Below, in pieces: positions 1-6,524 of a stretch of DNA of 10,905 nucleotides. A program made the translations under genes and the position numbers. Positions within the stretch are counted from its first letter, which is position 1, and each line of letters opens with the position of its first letter. Location: assembly GCF_943913405.1 (NCBI RefSeq), contig NZ_CALTYA010000063.1, forward strand, positions 1 through 10,905. The letters are read 5' to 3'. The DNA is from an uncultured Flavobacterium sp. Lineage in GTDB: Bacteria; Bacteroidota; Bacteroidia; Flavobacteriales; Flavobacteriaceae. The notes under the pieces were generated by a model. The model was not told where the DNA came from, made no database searches, and worked only from the letters and a program-made list of their open reading frames with translations.

Positions 1-16
1 GTTTTAGGCATTTAGT

Positions 17-66
17 AAAAGAGAAAATTAGTAATTGTTTATTTGATATATTTTTGATTCTCTTTT
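17..66 (-). terminator. Possible weak terminator after the DUF255 gene
   Basis: Nine-base arms AAAAGAGAA (17-25) and TTCTCTTTT (58-66) are perfectly complementary and lie at the 3' end of the leftmost minus-strand gene; one arm reaches into its stop codon. The loop is about 32 nt and no clean T-run follows the stem on the minus strand, so this is a poor intrinsic terminator. It may be a coincidence of A/T-rich sequence. Confidence 0.22.
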
Positions 67-2093
67 TAGGATTTCAATTTTTCTAAAACGCTACTTATTT
101 TAATATCTGGTAAATCGCAAGTTTTGTTTTGGCAGATATAAAATAAATCTTTTCCAGAAATATATCGGTCTTTTAAAAAGGGCAAATTAGAATCTTTACT
201 GCTTCCAGCAAATAGTATATTAGGAAGATAATGTTTTTGAATCTCAAGGTTATTTTCCAAAGCATTTTCGCCACAAACTGCCAATTCTCTATTTTGGTCT
301 GAAAAATTCAAAAATACAATGAGCCAATTCGCAAATGCCGATGGATAATCAATATTCGGCAAAACCTGTGACAGCATTTTTTGAGCAATTTCTTCATAAT
401 AAGAATTCTCAAAATAAATATGCAATTTGAATAAATTTCCAGCCATGACCGAATTTGAAGCAGAAATCACATTGTCCTCAATTTCATAATGTTTTGTAAT
501 TAAAGGTTCGTCTTTACTGGAAGTAAAAGCAAAAAAATGATTGTTTTCATCATAAAAATTCTCAAAGCAATAATCTGTCAATTGTTTTGAATAATTGAGC
601 CATTTTTCGTCAAGCGTAATTTCATAGAGCGAAATAAAAGCCTCAATCACAAAGCAATAGTCTTCTAAATAACCATTAATTGTGGTTTTTCCATCTTTAT
701 AATTGTGAAGTAAATTTCCATCAGGTTTCCAAAGATTTTGTATAATGAAATCAGCATTTTTTAGGGCAATTTCTAAATATTTATTATTTCCTAAAGCTTT
801 GTAAGCATCAGAAAAACCTTTTAACATCAAGGCATTCCAAGAAGTTAGGCATTTGTCGTCAAGTCTTGGCTTATTTCGTTTTTCTCTAGCTATGTATAAT
901 ATTGTTTCCCAAGATTTTTTCTTTTCCTGTAATTCAGAAAGCTGTAAATTTTCTTCTTTTGCAATTTCTTCCAAAGATTTATTTTGAATCAAAACGTAAT
1001 TTCCTTCTTCCCAAAAACCAAAATCATTTATATTGAAAATTTTGCTGAACAGTTCGAAATCCTCTTTTAATAAATCCTGCAATTCATCTTTTTTCCAAAC
1101 GTAAAATGCACCTTCTTCCAGATGGTTTTTGTCGTTCAGACTATCGGCATCATAAGCAGAATAAAATCCTCCAACAGAATTTGTCAATTCAACTTCTACA
1201 AAATCTAAAGTTTTTTCAATTACTTCTTTGTATAAAGGATTTTTGGTCAATTTGTAAGCATCAGCATACAAAGAAACCAATTGACCGTTGTCATAAAGCA
1301 TTTTTTCAAAGTGCGGCACATGCCATTTCATATCAACAGAATATCTTGAAAATCCTCCGCCTAAAGTGTCGAAAAGTCCGCCGTAAGCCATTTTGGTTAA
1401 CGTAAGATTTACGAAATCTAATAATTCCGAATCATTTTTTTGGTAGCCATATCTAAGGAGAAAAGCATAATTGTTCGGCATCATAAATTTCGGAGCTCTA
1501 GTGTAGCCTCCAAATTCCCAGTCGAAACTTTTTTTCCACTTTTCAAGCAAGCCATCAATTAAATCGAAATCAAAATTTTCTTGGCTTTCTGTTTTTGGAA
1601 ACAATCCGATGGCTTCAATTCCTTGATGAAGTTTTTCGGCATAATCAATCATCTTTTCGGAATTTGAAATGTATAATTCTTGCAATTGTTCCAAGGTTTC
1701 GATCCACTCATTTTTTCTGAAATAGGTACCGCCCCAAACTGGTCTTCCGTCTGGAAGGCAAACTACATTCATCGGCCAACCGCCACGTCCCGTCATAATT
1801 TGTACGGCTTTCATATAAACGGCATCAATATCTGGGCGTTCTTCGCGATCGACTTTTATGCTGATGAAATTTTCATTCATGGTTTCGGCGGCTTCTGAGT
1901 CTTCAAAAGTTTCGTGTTCCATTACGTGGCACCAATGACATGCGGAATAACCAACGCTGACGATGATCAGCTTATTTTCTTCTTTTGCCAAAGCCAGCGC
2001 TTCTGAATTCCAAGCTTTCCAATGGACGGGATTTTCAGCATGCTGTAATAAATAAGGACTCGTTTCTTTATGTAATTCGTTTTGTGATTTCAT
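66..2093 (-). CDS. DUF255 / thioredoxin-domain protein (YyaL/SPATA20-like)
   Basis: A 675-residue protein of the family annotated as thioredoxin domain-containing protein (DUF255, YyaL or spermatogenesis-associated protein 20-like). The N-terminal third (about residues 5-165) is a thioredoxin-like fold. It carries the family opening around SPYLLQHAENPVHW (12-25), the CHWC motif with Cys52 and Cys55, then VDREERPDID and GGWPMNVVCLPDG. The rest (about 185-560) resembles an (alpha/alpha)6 barrel of the N-acylglucosamine 2-epimerase/glycosidase type, with GGLFDTLGGGFSRYSVD and the downstream HFEKMLYDN segment. Length is normal for the family, and there is no signal peptide, so the protein is likely cytoplasmic. 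The start at 2093 is supported because the family motifs begin within a dozen residues. It appears monocistronic: the upstream nifU-like gene ends in its own terminator. The biochemical role of the family is not settled; a redox function is inferred from CHWC only. Confidence 0.93.
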   Translation of the reverse strand: MKSQNELHKETSPYLLQHAENPVHWKAWNSEALALAKEENKLIIVSVGYSACHWCHVMEHETFEDSEAAETMNENFISIKVDREERPDIDAVYMKAVQIMTGRGGWPMNVVCLPDGRPVWGGTYFRKNEWIETLEQLQELYISNSEKMIDYAEKLHQGIEAIGLFPKTESQENFDFDLIDGLLEKWKKSFDWEFGGYTRAPKFMMPNNYAFLLRYGYQKNDSELLDFVNLTLTKMAYGGLFDTLGGGFSRYSVDMKWHVPHFEKMLYDNGQLVSLYADAYKLTKNPLYKEVIEKTLDFVEVELTNSVGGFYSAYDADSLNDKNHLEEGAFYVWKKDELQDLLKEDFELFSKIFNINDFGFWEEGNYVLIQNKSLEEIAKEENLQLSELQEKKKSWETILYIAREKRNKPRLDDKCLTSWNALMLKGFSDAYKALGNNKYLEIALKNADFIIQNLWKPDGNLLHNYKDGKTTINGYLEDYCFVIEAFISLYEITLDEKWLNYSKQLTDYCFENFYDENNHFFAFTSSKDEPLITKHYEIEDNVISASNSVMAGNLFKLHIYFENSYYEEIAQKMLSQVLPNIDYPSAFANWLIVFLNFSDQNRELAVCGENALENNLEIQKHYLPNILFAGSSKDSNLPFLKDRYISGKDLFYICQNKTCDLPDIKISSVLEKLKS

Positions 2094-2102
2094 GTCGTGA
2101 GG

Positions 2103-2250
2103 TTTTTTAGCCCAGATGTGAATGGAAAGCCCGGAATTGAAAAACTTTTTGTTTCTTTTTTAAAAAAGCGACCAGAGGAAGCTCTTTTTAAAAATTAGAA
2201 ACATTAGTTTTTTAATGAGGACTTGCAGTGCCAGCTGGAAATAGCTTCAA
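2103..2250. ncRNA. Putative structured noncoding element, Flavobacteria-type intergenic repeat (Flavo-1-like?)
   Basis: This noncoding stretch fills the gap between the two leftmost genes. Read on the plus strand it opens with TTTTTTAGCCCAGAT (2103-2117) and closes with CAGCTGGAAATAGCTTC (2232-2248) followed by an A-run. Between them lies an imperfect hairpin of about 52 nt, with outer arms GTTTCT (2151-2156) and AGAAAC (2197-2202) and an inner AAAAAAGC/GCTCTTTTT pairing. From memory, many Flavobacteria intergenic regions carry an element with the same plan: T-run plus AGCCC.GAT at one end, GGAAATAGCTCC plus A-run at the other, and a variable hairpin between. It may correspond to the Rfam Flavo-1 RNA motif, but that is unverified. 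Sense is unknown: the minus strand would place it in the 5' leader of the DUF255 gene, while the plus strand would make it a free transcript converging on the nifU-like gene. Confidence 0.45.
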
Positions 2251-2282
2251 AAAATAAAAGCGCTCCTTAAATTGGAACGCTT
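2251..2282 (-). terminator. Intrinsic terminator of the nifU-like gene
   Basis: On the minus strand AAGCGTTCC (2282-2274) pairs with GGAGCGCTT (2266-2258), nine pairs including one G-U, across a 7-nt loop. It is followed by TTTATTTTTT-like sequence down to about 2249. It starts 28 bp past the stop codon of the nifU-like gene, exactly where a rho-independent terminator is expected. The plus strand lacks a matching T-tail, so it acts in one direction. Confidence 0.88.
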
Positions 2283-2309
2283 AAATTTACTGATTTTTGA
2301 AAAAGAATG

Positions 2310-3209
2310 TTATGCGTTTACCGCTTCTACTTTAATATTTTCGTCGTTAAGCATGTCTTTGAGCATATTTTCAATACCGCTTTTCAATGTGAAAGTCGAT
2401 GAAGGACAGCCACTGCAAGCTCCCTGAAGCACCACTTTTACGCGTTTTTCAGTTTCGTCATAAGAATCAAAAAGAATGTTTCCGCCGTCAGCTTGCACCG
2501 CAGGTTTTACATATTCTTCTAAAATGTTGATGATTTGCTGTGAAGTCGTATCTAGATTGTCGAAGTTTTCGATCTTCTGCTTTTCGATTTTTGGATTTGC
2601 AGCTGCGATTGTTTCGTCTAAAACTGTACCTCCGTTTTCGATAAATCCTTTGATGAAAGTTCTTAATTCCATCGTGATATCTTGCCATTCTTGAACGGCA
2701 TATTTCGTAATCGAAATATAATTTTCATCGATGAAGATTTCTTTTACATAAGGAAATTTGAAAAGTTCTATCGCAAGGGGAGAAGAAGCAGCTTCGTCTA
2801 TATTCTTAAATTCAACGGCTGTTTTGGTCATCATTCTGCTTCCGACAAATTTTTGAACTGCTGGATTTGGCGTGCTTTCAGCATAAACTGACATTGGCGA
2901 TTTTTGCGTTTTATTTTCAGAGATATTGATAATCGTGCCGCCTTTGTTTACAAAACTTTCGATTTGTTCAGCTACGGCATCTTTCACATCATCCCATTCG
3001 ACGATATTGTATCTTTGAATTGCAATGAAATTTCCAGAAATGTAAACCGATTTTACGAAAGGAAGATAAAAAAGCTGTTGCGCTAAAGGAGAATCTTTTG
3101 CCTCGTCAATATTTTTATATTCGAAACTTTCATTCTGCGTAATAAATTCAGGGAATTCGAACTTCAAAATCGCAGGGTTTTGAGTTTCTCTTATGATGAT
3201 TTTAGTCAT
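2310..3209 (-). CDS. NifU-family iron-sulfur cluster scaffold/carrier with two Nfu N-terminal domains
   Basis: A 299-residue Nfu-type protein that should carry and deliver iron-sulfur clusters in the cytoplasm. It holds three modules: an Nfu N-terminal domain (about 4-96), a second copy of it (about 108-197), and a C-terminal NifU domain (about 222-299) with the cluster-binding CxxC as GACSGCPSS, Cys265 and Cys268. The two N-terminal copies align well: QNPAILKF with TPNPAVQKF, YKNIDEAKDSPLAQQLF with FKNIDEAASSPLAIELF, and VEWDDV with QEWQDI. Bacteroidota Nfu proteins of about 300 residues have this layout, so the duplication is a lineage trait rather than a local fusion. The ATG at 3209 is supported by the first Nfu module starting at residue 4 and by a -7-like box 18 bp upstream. 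It ends in a strong terminator and is probably monocistronic. No specific gene symbol is assigned because nfuA/nifU usage varies. Confidence 0.94.
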   Translation of the reverse strand: MTKIIIRETQNPAILKFEFPEFITQNESFEYKNIDEAKDSPLAQQLFYLPFVKSVYISGNFIAIQRYNIVEWDDVKDAVAEQIESFVNKGGTIINISENKTQKSPMSVYAESTPNPAVQKFVGSRMMTKTAVEFKNIDEAASSPLAIELFKFPYVKEIFIDENYISITKYAVQEWQDITMELRTFIKGFIENGGTVLDETIAAANPKIEKQKIENFDNLDTTSQQIINILEEYVKPAVQADGGNILFDSYDETEKRVKVVLQGACSGCPSSTFTLKSGIENMLKDMLNDENIKVEAVNA

Positions 3210-3537
3210 GAGTATTTATTTTTCTGCAAATTTAACAAAGAAATTTTCAGCGAAATATTATATTTGGTTTTTTAAACATTAAATTAACAGTAGGTTTGGA
3301 TGGATTTAATATATCGTTAAGAGAATGATATCATTATTATTATAAAGTTTTCGTCGAGAAGAGCTAGATTTTATGATATTTCAAGACCAACCTATGACAA
3401 AAATTTATATATTTGACCGCTGCTGAAAATTACCTACTTTATTTGTGAGATGAAATATTTTATAAATGATTTTATTTTTTAGTTAGCGAACTGTCAGTGA
3501 AGTATTTACAATGCATTTCATTAAAAAGGTAAACCCA
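3210..3537. other. Divergent intergenic region between the nifU-like and PorP/SprF genes
   Basis: A 328-bp AT-rich stretch without a credible gene. It must hold the promoters for two divergent genes. For the leftward gene there is a TAAATTTG box at 3227-3234. For the rightward gene there are three exact TAnnTTTG matches, at 3259-3266, 3291-3298 and 3408-3415; none has a TTG at the standard upstream spacing, so the true promoter cannot be chosen from sequence. The box at 3408-3415 would give a leader of about 115 nt. A perfect 12-bp palindrome AATGATATCATT lies at 3324-3335 and could be an operator or mere chance. No tRNA, riboswitch-like fold or terminator was recognised. Confidence 0.6.
3227..3234 (-). 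promoter_or_regulatory. Candidate -7 box (TAnnTTTG) of the nifU-like gene
   Basis: The minus strand reads TAAATTTG, an exact match to the Bacteroidota -7 consensus, and ends 17 bases before the ATG at 3209, which would leave a 5' leader of about a dozen bases. No clear TTG/TTTG -33 element sits at the expected distance. Chance matches are common in such AT-rich DNA, so the call rests mainly on position. Confidence 0.4.
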
Positions 3538-4539
3538 ATGAATTTTAAAAAGAGGTATTTAGCATTATTATTGTTGTTGGTCTCGCAAATATCGTTTTCA
3601 CAAGAAGGAATCGCAGTTTATTCAGATTATCTTTCTGATAACTACTACTTAATACATCCTTCTATGGCCGGTGCTGCAAATTGTGCTAAAGTTAGATTGA
3701 CTGCACGTCAGCAATGGTTTGGTCAAGACGATGCTCCAGCGCTGCAAACTTTGAGTTTTAATGGTAGAATAGGAGAGCAGTCTGGTATGGGTATTATAGC
3801 TTTTAATGACCGAAATGGATATCATACACAAACTGGTGCTAAAATTACTTATGCTCACCATATTCTTTTTTCAAGAGGGCAAGATGATTTGAATCAATTG
3901 TCTTTTGGTATGAGTGCGGGTTTAGTTCAAAGTAATTTGGATGAAACGGAGTTTTTAGAATCTGGTGATTTTGATCCAATTGTTGACGGGACAATCACTC
4001 AAAAATCCTCTTACTTCAATGTTGATTTTGGTGCTTCTTATAACTATTTAGATTTTTATGCTCACTTTACTGTAAAAAATGCAGTAGCAAGTGAAAGAAA
4101 ATTATATACAGGTATTGAAACAGATAACTTGAGAAAATATTTGTTCAGCGCTGGATATGTTTTTGGAGATTCTGAAAGAATTCAGTTAGAGCCTTCTTTC
4201 TTGTTCCAATATGTAGATCAGACTAAAGAGAAAACCATCGATTTAAACTTAAAAGCTTATAAAGATCTTGAATTCGGAAAACTTTGGGGTGGCTTGTCAT
4301 ACAGAAGAAGTTTTGACGGAGCTCAATTTGTAGACGGTAACAGTGTTTCTGATCAAAAATTACAATACTTAACGCCGATCATAGGTGTAAATTATAAAAA
4401 TTTCATGTTCGCTTATACGTACTCTCATCTTTTTGGAGATGTGAAGTTTGACAATGGCGGTTTCCACCAGATTACTCTTGGAATCAACCTTTTCTGTAAA
4501 AGAGAAAAATGGGATTGTAATTGTCCTGCTGTTAATTAA
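3538..4539 (+). CDS. PorP/SprF-family type IX secretion membrane protein
   Basis: A 333-residue member of the PorP/SprF family, outer-membrane beta-barrel proteins linked to type IX secretion and to surface delivery of gliding adhesins such as SprB. An N-terminal signal peptide (about 1-21, MNFKKRYLALLLLL then SQISFSQ) leads into the family signature: NYYLIHPSMAG matches the usual 'NPAYAG' region and RQQWFGQDDAPALQTLSF the usual 'RxQWxGxdgAPxTQ' region. Alternating aromatic and polar residues follow, as in a beta barrel. An ATG at 3511 would add nine residues; the one at 3538 is preferred because the signal peptide starts there and AAAAAGG lies eight bases upstream. The mature protein has only four cysteines, Cys49 and a tail cluster Cys320, Cys327 and Cys329. 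Family members often follow a giant adhesin gene with a type IX sorting domain; none is visible here, so this copy stands alone and its substrate is unknown. Confidence 0.88.
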   Translation: MNFKKRYLALLLLLVSQISFSQEGIAVYSDYLSDNYYLIHPSMAGAANCAKVRLTARQQWFGQDDAPALQTLSFNGRIGEQSGMGIIAFNDRNGYHTQTGAKITYAHHILFSRGQDDLNQLSFGMSAGLVQSNLDETEFLESGDFDPIVDGTITQKSSYFNVDFGASYNYLDFYAHFTVKNAVASERKLYTGIETDNLRKYLFSAGYVFGDSERIQLEPSFLFQYVDQTKEKTIDLNLKAYKDLEFGKLWGGLSYRRSFDGAQFVDGNSVSDQKLQYLTPIIGVNYKNFMFAYTYSHLFGDVKFDNGGFHQITLGINLFCKREKWDCNCPAVN

Positions 4540-4562
4540 ATTTAAAGTTGATATTAATTCAG

Positions 4563-4597
4563 TCCCGATAATTTATTTTATCGGGATTCTTTTTTTA
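4563..4597 (+). terminator. Strong intrinsic terminator after the PorP/SprF gene
   Basis: TCCCGATA (4563-4570) and TATCGGGA (4579-4586) form a perfect 8-bp stem with an 8-nt loop, followed by TTCTTTTTTT. It begins 24 bp past the stop codon. The opposite strand has no T-tail. It ends only about a dozen bases before the next ATG (4609), leaving almost no room for a separate promoter downstream. Confidence 0.92.
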
Positions 4598-4608
4598 AAT
4601 TCAATCCT

Positions 4609-5121
4609 ATGCTTATAAAATCTGTAAATGGCAAAAGTCCATCAATTCCTGAAGATTGTTATGTAGCCGAAAATGCAACCATTATTGGTGACGTGACTTT
4701 CGGAGAATCTTGCAGTGTTTGGTTCAATGCGGTAATTCGCGGTGATGTAAATTTTATTACGATTGGCAATAAAGTCAATATTCAAGACGGAGCTGTGATC
4801 CATTGCACTTATCAAAAACATCCGACAGTTGTTGGAAATAATGTCTCAATTGGGCATAATGCAATTGTTCATGGCTGTACGGTTCATGATAACGTCCTAA
4901 TCGGAATGGGAGCGATCATAATGGATAACTGCGTAATTGAAAGCAATTCAATCATTGCGGCTGGTGCTGTAATCACTCAAAACACAACCGTTGAATCTGG
5001 ATCGATTTACGCTGGGGTTCCTGCAAAAAAGGTGAAAGACATCAACAAGTCTGACTTTGCTGGTGAAATTGAACGTATTTCTAATAATTACGTAATGTAT
5101 TCTGGTTGGCTGAAAGAGTAA
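4609..5121 (+). CDS. Gamma-carbonic-anhydrase-like hexapeptide-repeat protein
   Basis: A 170-residue left-handed beta-helix protein of the gamma carbonic anhydrase family (YrdA/PaaY/CaiE-like), expected to be a cytoplasmic trimer with zinc bound between subunits. Hexapeptide repeats run from about residue 20 to 140 (IIGDVTF, VNIQDGAVI, VSIGHNAIV, VLIGMGAII, SIIAAGAVI). The three zinc ligands of Cam-type enzymes are present as His65, His83 and His88 (H-x4-H), and the conserved Arg44, Asp46, Gln59 and Asp60 are also there (RGD, IQDG). The acidic loop of the archaeal Cam enzyme is absent, as in most bacterial relatives, so carbonic anhydrase activity is plausible but not assured. The C-terminus (IYAGVPAKKVKDI) is typical. 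The ATG at 4609 is the only sensible start. It follows a terminator closely and ends 3 bp from the convergent murI stop, so it may be expressed by read-through. Confidence 0.92.
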   Translation: MLIKSVNGKSPSIPEDCYVAENATIIGDVTFGESCSVWFNAVIRGDVNFITIGNKVNIQDGAVIHCTYQKHPTVVGNNVSIGHNAIVHGCTVHDNVLIGMGAIIMDNCVIESNSIIAAGAVITQNTTVESGSIYAGVPAKKVKDINKSDFAGEIERISNNYVMYSGWLKE

Positions 5122-5124
5122 TCT

Positions 5125-5904
5125 CTAAAAGTCTTTTTGAATAACTGGATATTTATGTTCCAAGATATCGTCCAAAACTTCTGTATTTGCATTTGTATAA
5201 AATACGGAAGTGCTTGGCGCATTGCTGTCATTCAAGACATTTTTCTCTTCAAGTAATTTCTGGGTTTGTTTTGCAACAGCTTCTCCTGAATCAATTATTT
5301 GGATGTGCTTTGGGAGTATTTCTTTAATTTGAGGAATTAAGTAAGGATAATGGCTGCATCCTAAAACTAGATAATCAATATTGGCTTCAATCATTGGTTG
5401 CAAATACTTATGCAACAAAGAAGTCATTTCATCAGAATGCATTTGTCCGTCTTCAATCAATTTAACGAGATTATAGCCGACTTGTTCAATGATCGTAGTA
5501 TCTTGGAACTTCTCGGTCGCCTTATTGAAAAGCTCGCTGTTTAAAGTTCCTTTTGTAGCAAGGATGCCTATAGTTTGTGTTTTTGAATTGTTTGCTGCAG
5601 GTTTTATGGCAGGCTCAATTCCAATAAAAGGAACGTCAAATTTAGCCCTTAATTCTTTTATTGCATTTGTAGTCGCGGTATTGCAGGCTACAACAATTAT
5701 TTTGGAATTTTGCTCTAAGAGAAATTCTGTATTTTTTATGCTTAATTCAATGATTTCCTCTTTTGATCTTTGGCCATAAGGAGCATTTTTTGTGTCTGCG
5801 AGATAAATTGTATTTTCATTAGGCAATAGCTGGTGTATTTCTTTCCATATGGAAGTACCGCCTATTCCTGAATCAAAAAGTCCGATTGGTTGTGATTTTG
5901 TCAT
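5125..5904 (-). CDS. murI: Glutamate racemase
   Basis: A 259-residue enzyme that interconverts L- and D-glutamate, providing D-Glu for the peptidoglycan stem peptide in the cytoplasm. The two-cysteine acid/base pair of the cofactor-independent racemases is present: Cys74 in VVACNTATTNA and Cys183 in LGCSHYPYL, with His185. The opening motif IGLFDSGIGG (Asp11, Ser12) and the ADTKNAPYGQRS segment (37-47) that follows it are intact, and the length is typical. The ATG at 5904 is supported by the family motif beginning six residues in. The gene lies downstream of the bamA-ompH block but is cut off from it by a hairpin terminator, and has its own -7-like box right at the start codon. The 3' end is tail to tail with the carbonic-anhydrase-like gene with no terminator between them, so the two transcripts probably overlap. 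Confidence 0.96.
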   Translation of the reverse strand: MTKSQPIGLFDSGIGGTSIWKEIHQLLPNENTIYLADTKNAPYGQRSKEEIIELSIKNTEFLLEQNSKIIVVACNTATTNAIKELRAKFDVPFIGIEPAIKPAANNSKTQTIGILATKGTLNSELFNKATEKFQDTTIIEQVGYNLVKLIEDGQMHSDEMTSLLHKYLQPMIEANIDYLVLGCSHYPYLIPQIKEILPKHIQIIDSGEAVAKQTQKLLEEKNVLNDSNAPSTSVFYTNANTEVLDDILEHKYPVIQKDF

Positions 5905-5908
5905 AAAA

Positions 5909-5916
5909 CAAATATA
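5909..5916 (-). promoter_or_regulatory. Candidate -7 box of murI, almost abutting the start codon
   Basis: The minus strand reads TATATTTG, an exact TAnnTTTG match, ending only four bases before the murI ATG at 5904. Transcription from it would start at or next to the A of the ATG, giving a leaderless or nearly leaderless message. No TTG -33 element is seen at the usual distance, where the terminator stem sits. Confidence 0.33.
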
Positions 5917-5951
5917 AAAAAAAACTGCTCAGATTGCTCGAGCAGTTTTTT
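5916..5951 (-). terminator. Intrinsic terminator of the uppS-bamA-ompH-ompH block (bidirectional form)
   Basis: AAAAAACTGCTC (5919-5930) and GAGCAGTTTTTT (5940-5951) are perfectly complementary across a 9-nt loop. On the minus strand the stem is followed by an uninterrupted run of nine T (5924-5916). It starts 21 bp past the short ompH stop. The plus strand also gains a T-run of six, so the element could stop transcription in both directions, although its evident job is to end the leftward envelope block before murI. Confidence 0.92.
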
Positions 5952-5972
5952 AAAAATATTCTTAAGTTTTTC

Positions 5973-6476
5973 TTAGAAACCTAAATCTTTTTTCACATCA
6001 GCAGTCAAGTCTGGACCATCTGCTAAAAGAAGAGATGAACCGTCAACTACATATTGATATCCTTTTGCTTTTCCAACTTTAGCGATAGAAGCTTTTACTT
6101 TTTCTTGAATAGGCTTCAATAAGTCTTCTTCTGTTTTTGCTAATTCTTTTTGAGCATTTTCGCCATAGTCACGAAGTCTCTTTTGCATGTCTTGAACTTC
6201 AGCTTGACGCTCTTGGTTTACTTTGTCACCAGCTTTTTCAGCTTCAGCATCATATTTTTTGATTTTTGCTTGATATTCATCGACCATTGTTTTGTAGTCG
6301 GCGTTGTAACCTTGTTGTTTTTTCTCAAGCTGTTTTTGTCCTTCGATCATCGCAGGCATCTTCGACATTACTTCCATTACATTCACGTGAGCTATTTTAG
6401 CTTGTGCGTTCATAGTTTGGCTTGCACCGATAAATAGCATTGCGGCGATTAATAGAGATTTCAATTGTTTCATCAT
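5973..6476 (-). CDS. OmpH/Skp-family periplasmic chaperone (second copy)
   Basis: A 167-residue protein of the Skp/OmpH family, holdase chaperones that keep unfolded outer-membrane proteins soluble in the periplasm and hand them to BamA. A signal peptide (about 1-24, hydrophobic SLLIAAMLFIGA, probable cleavage near NAQA) is followed by AKIAHVNVMEVMSKMPAM, a long Lys/Glu/Gln-rich coiled coil (about 47-125), and the closing element VGKAKGYQYVVDGSSLLLADG. Size matches single-domain Skp proteins. Start is ambiguous by one codon (ATGATG at 6476/6473). It is the last gene of the block, 48 bp after its longer paralogue, and is followed by a strong terminator. No promoter box was recognised in the 48-bp gap, so it is probably co-transcribed. 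Confidence 0.92.
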   Translation of the reverse strand: MMKQLKSLLIAAMLFIGASQTMNAQAKIAHVNVMEVMSKMPAMIEGQKQLEKKQQGYNADYKTMVDEYQAKIKKYDAEAEKAGDKVNQERQAEVQDMQKRLRDYGENAQKELAKTEEDLLKPIQEKVKASIAKVGKAKGYQYVVDGSSLLLADGPDLTADVKKDLGF

Positions 6477-6524
6477 TTTAAAGTATTAAATAATTAATTT
6501 AGTTTTTAGTTTCTCGTTTTGTTT

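Noticed and set aside
1106..1405. Plus-strand open frame of 99 codons opposite the DUF255 gene
   Set aside because: The product has no recognisable motif, and the opposite strand encodes a full-length family member without interruption.
2476..3086. Several short open frames on both strands within the nifU-like gene
   Set aside because: All lie inside an intact gene with clear duplicated domains and a CxxC motif; none has a separate start signal or family match.
3259..3298. Two TAnnTTTG matches (3259-3266 and 3291-3298) as promoters of the PorP/SprF gene
   Set aside because: A TTTG at 3263-3266 lies 24 bases before the second box, slightly too far for a standard -33 element, and the leaders would exceed 230 nt; the evidence is too weak to choose them.
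3324..3335. Perfect palindrome AATGATATCATT in the divergent intergenic region as an operator
   Set aside because: It is isolated, does not sit at a fixed distance from a credible promoter, and 12-bp palindromes of mostly A/T occur by chance; kept only as a note.
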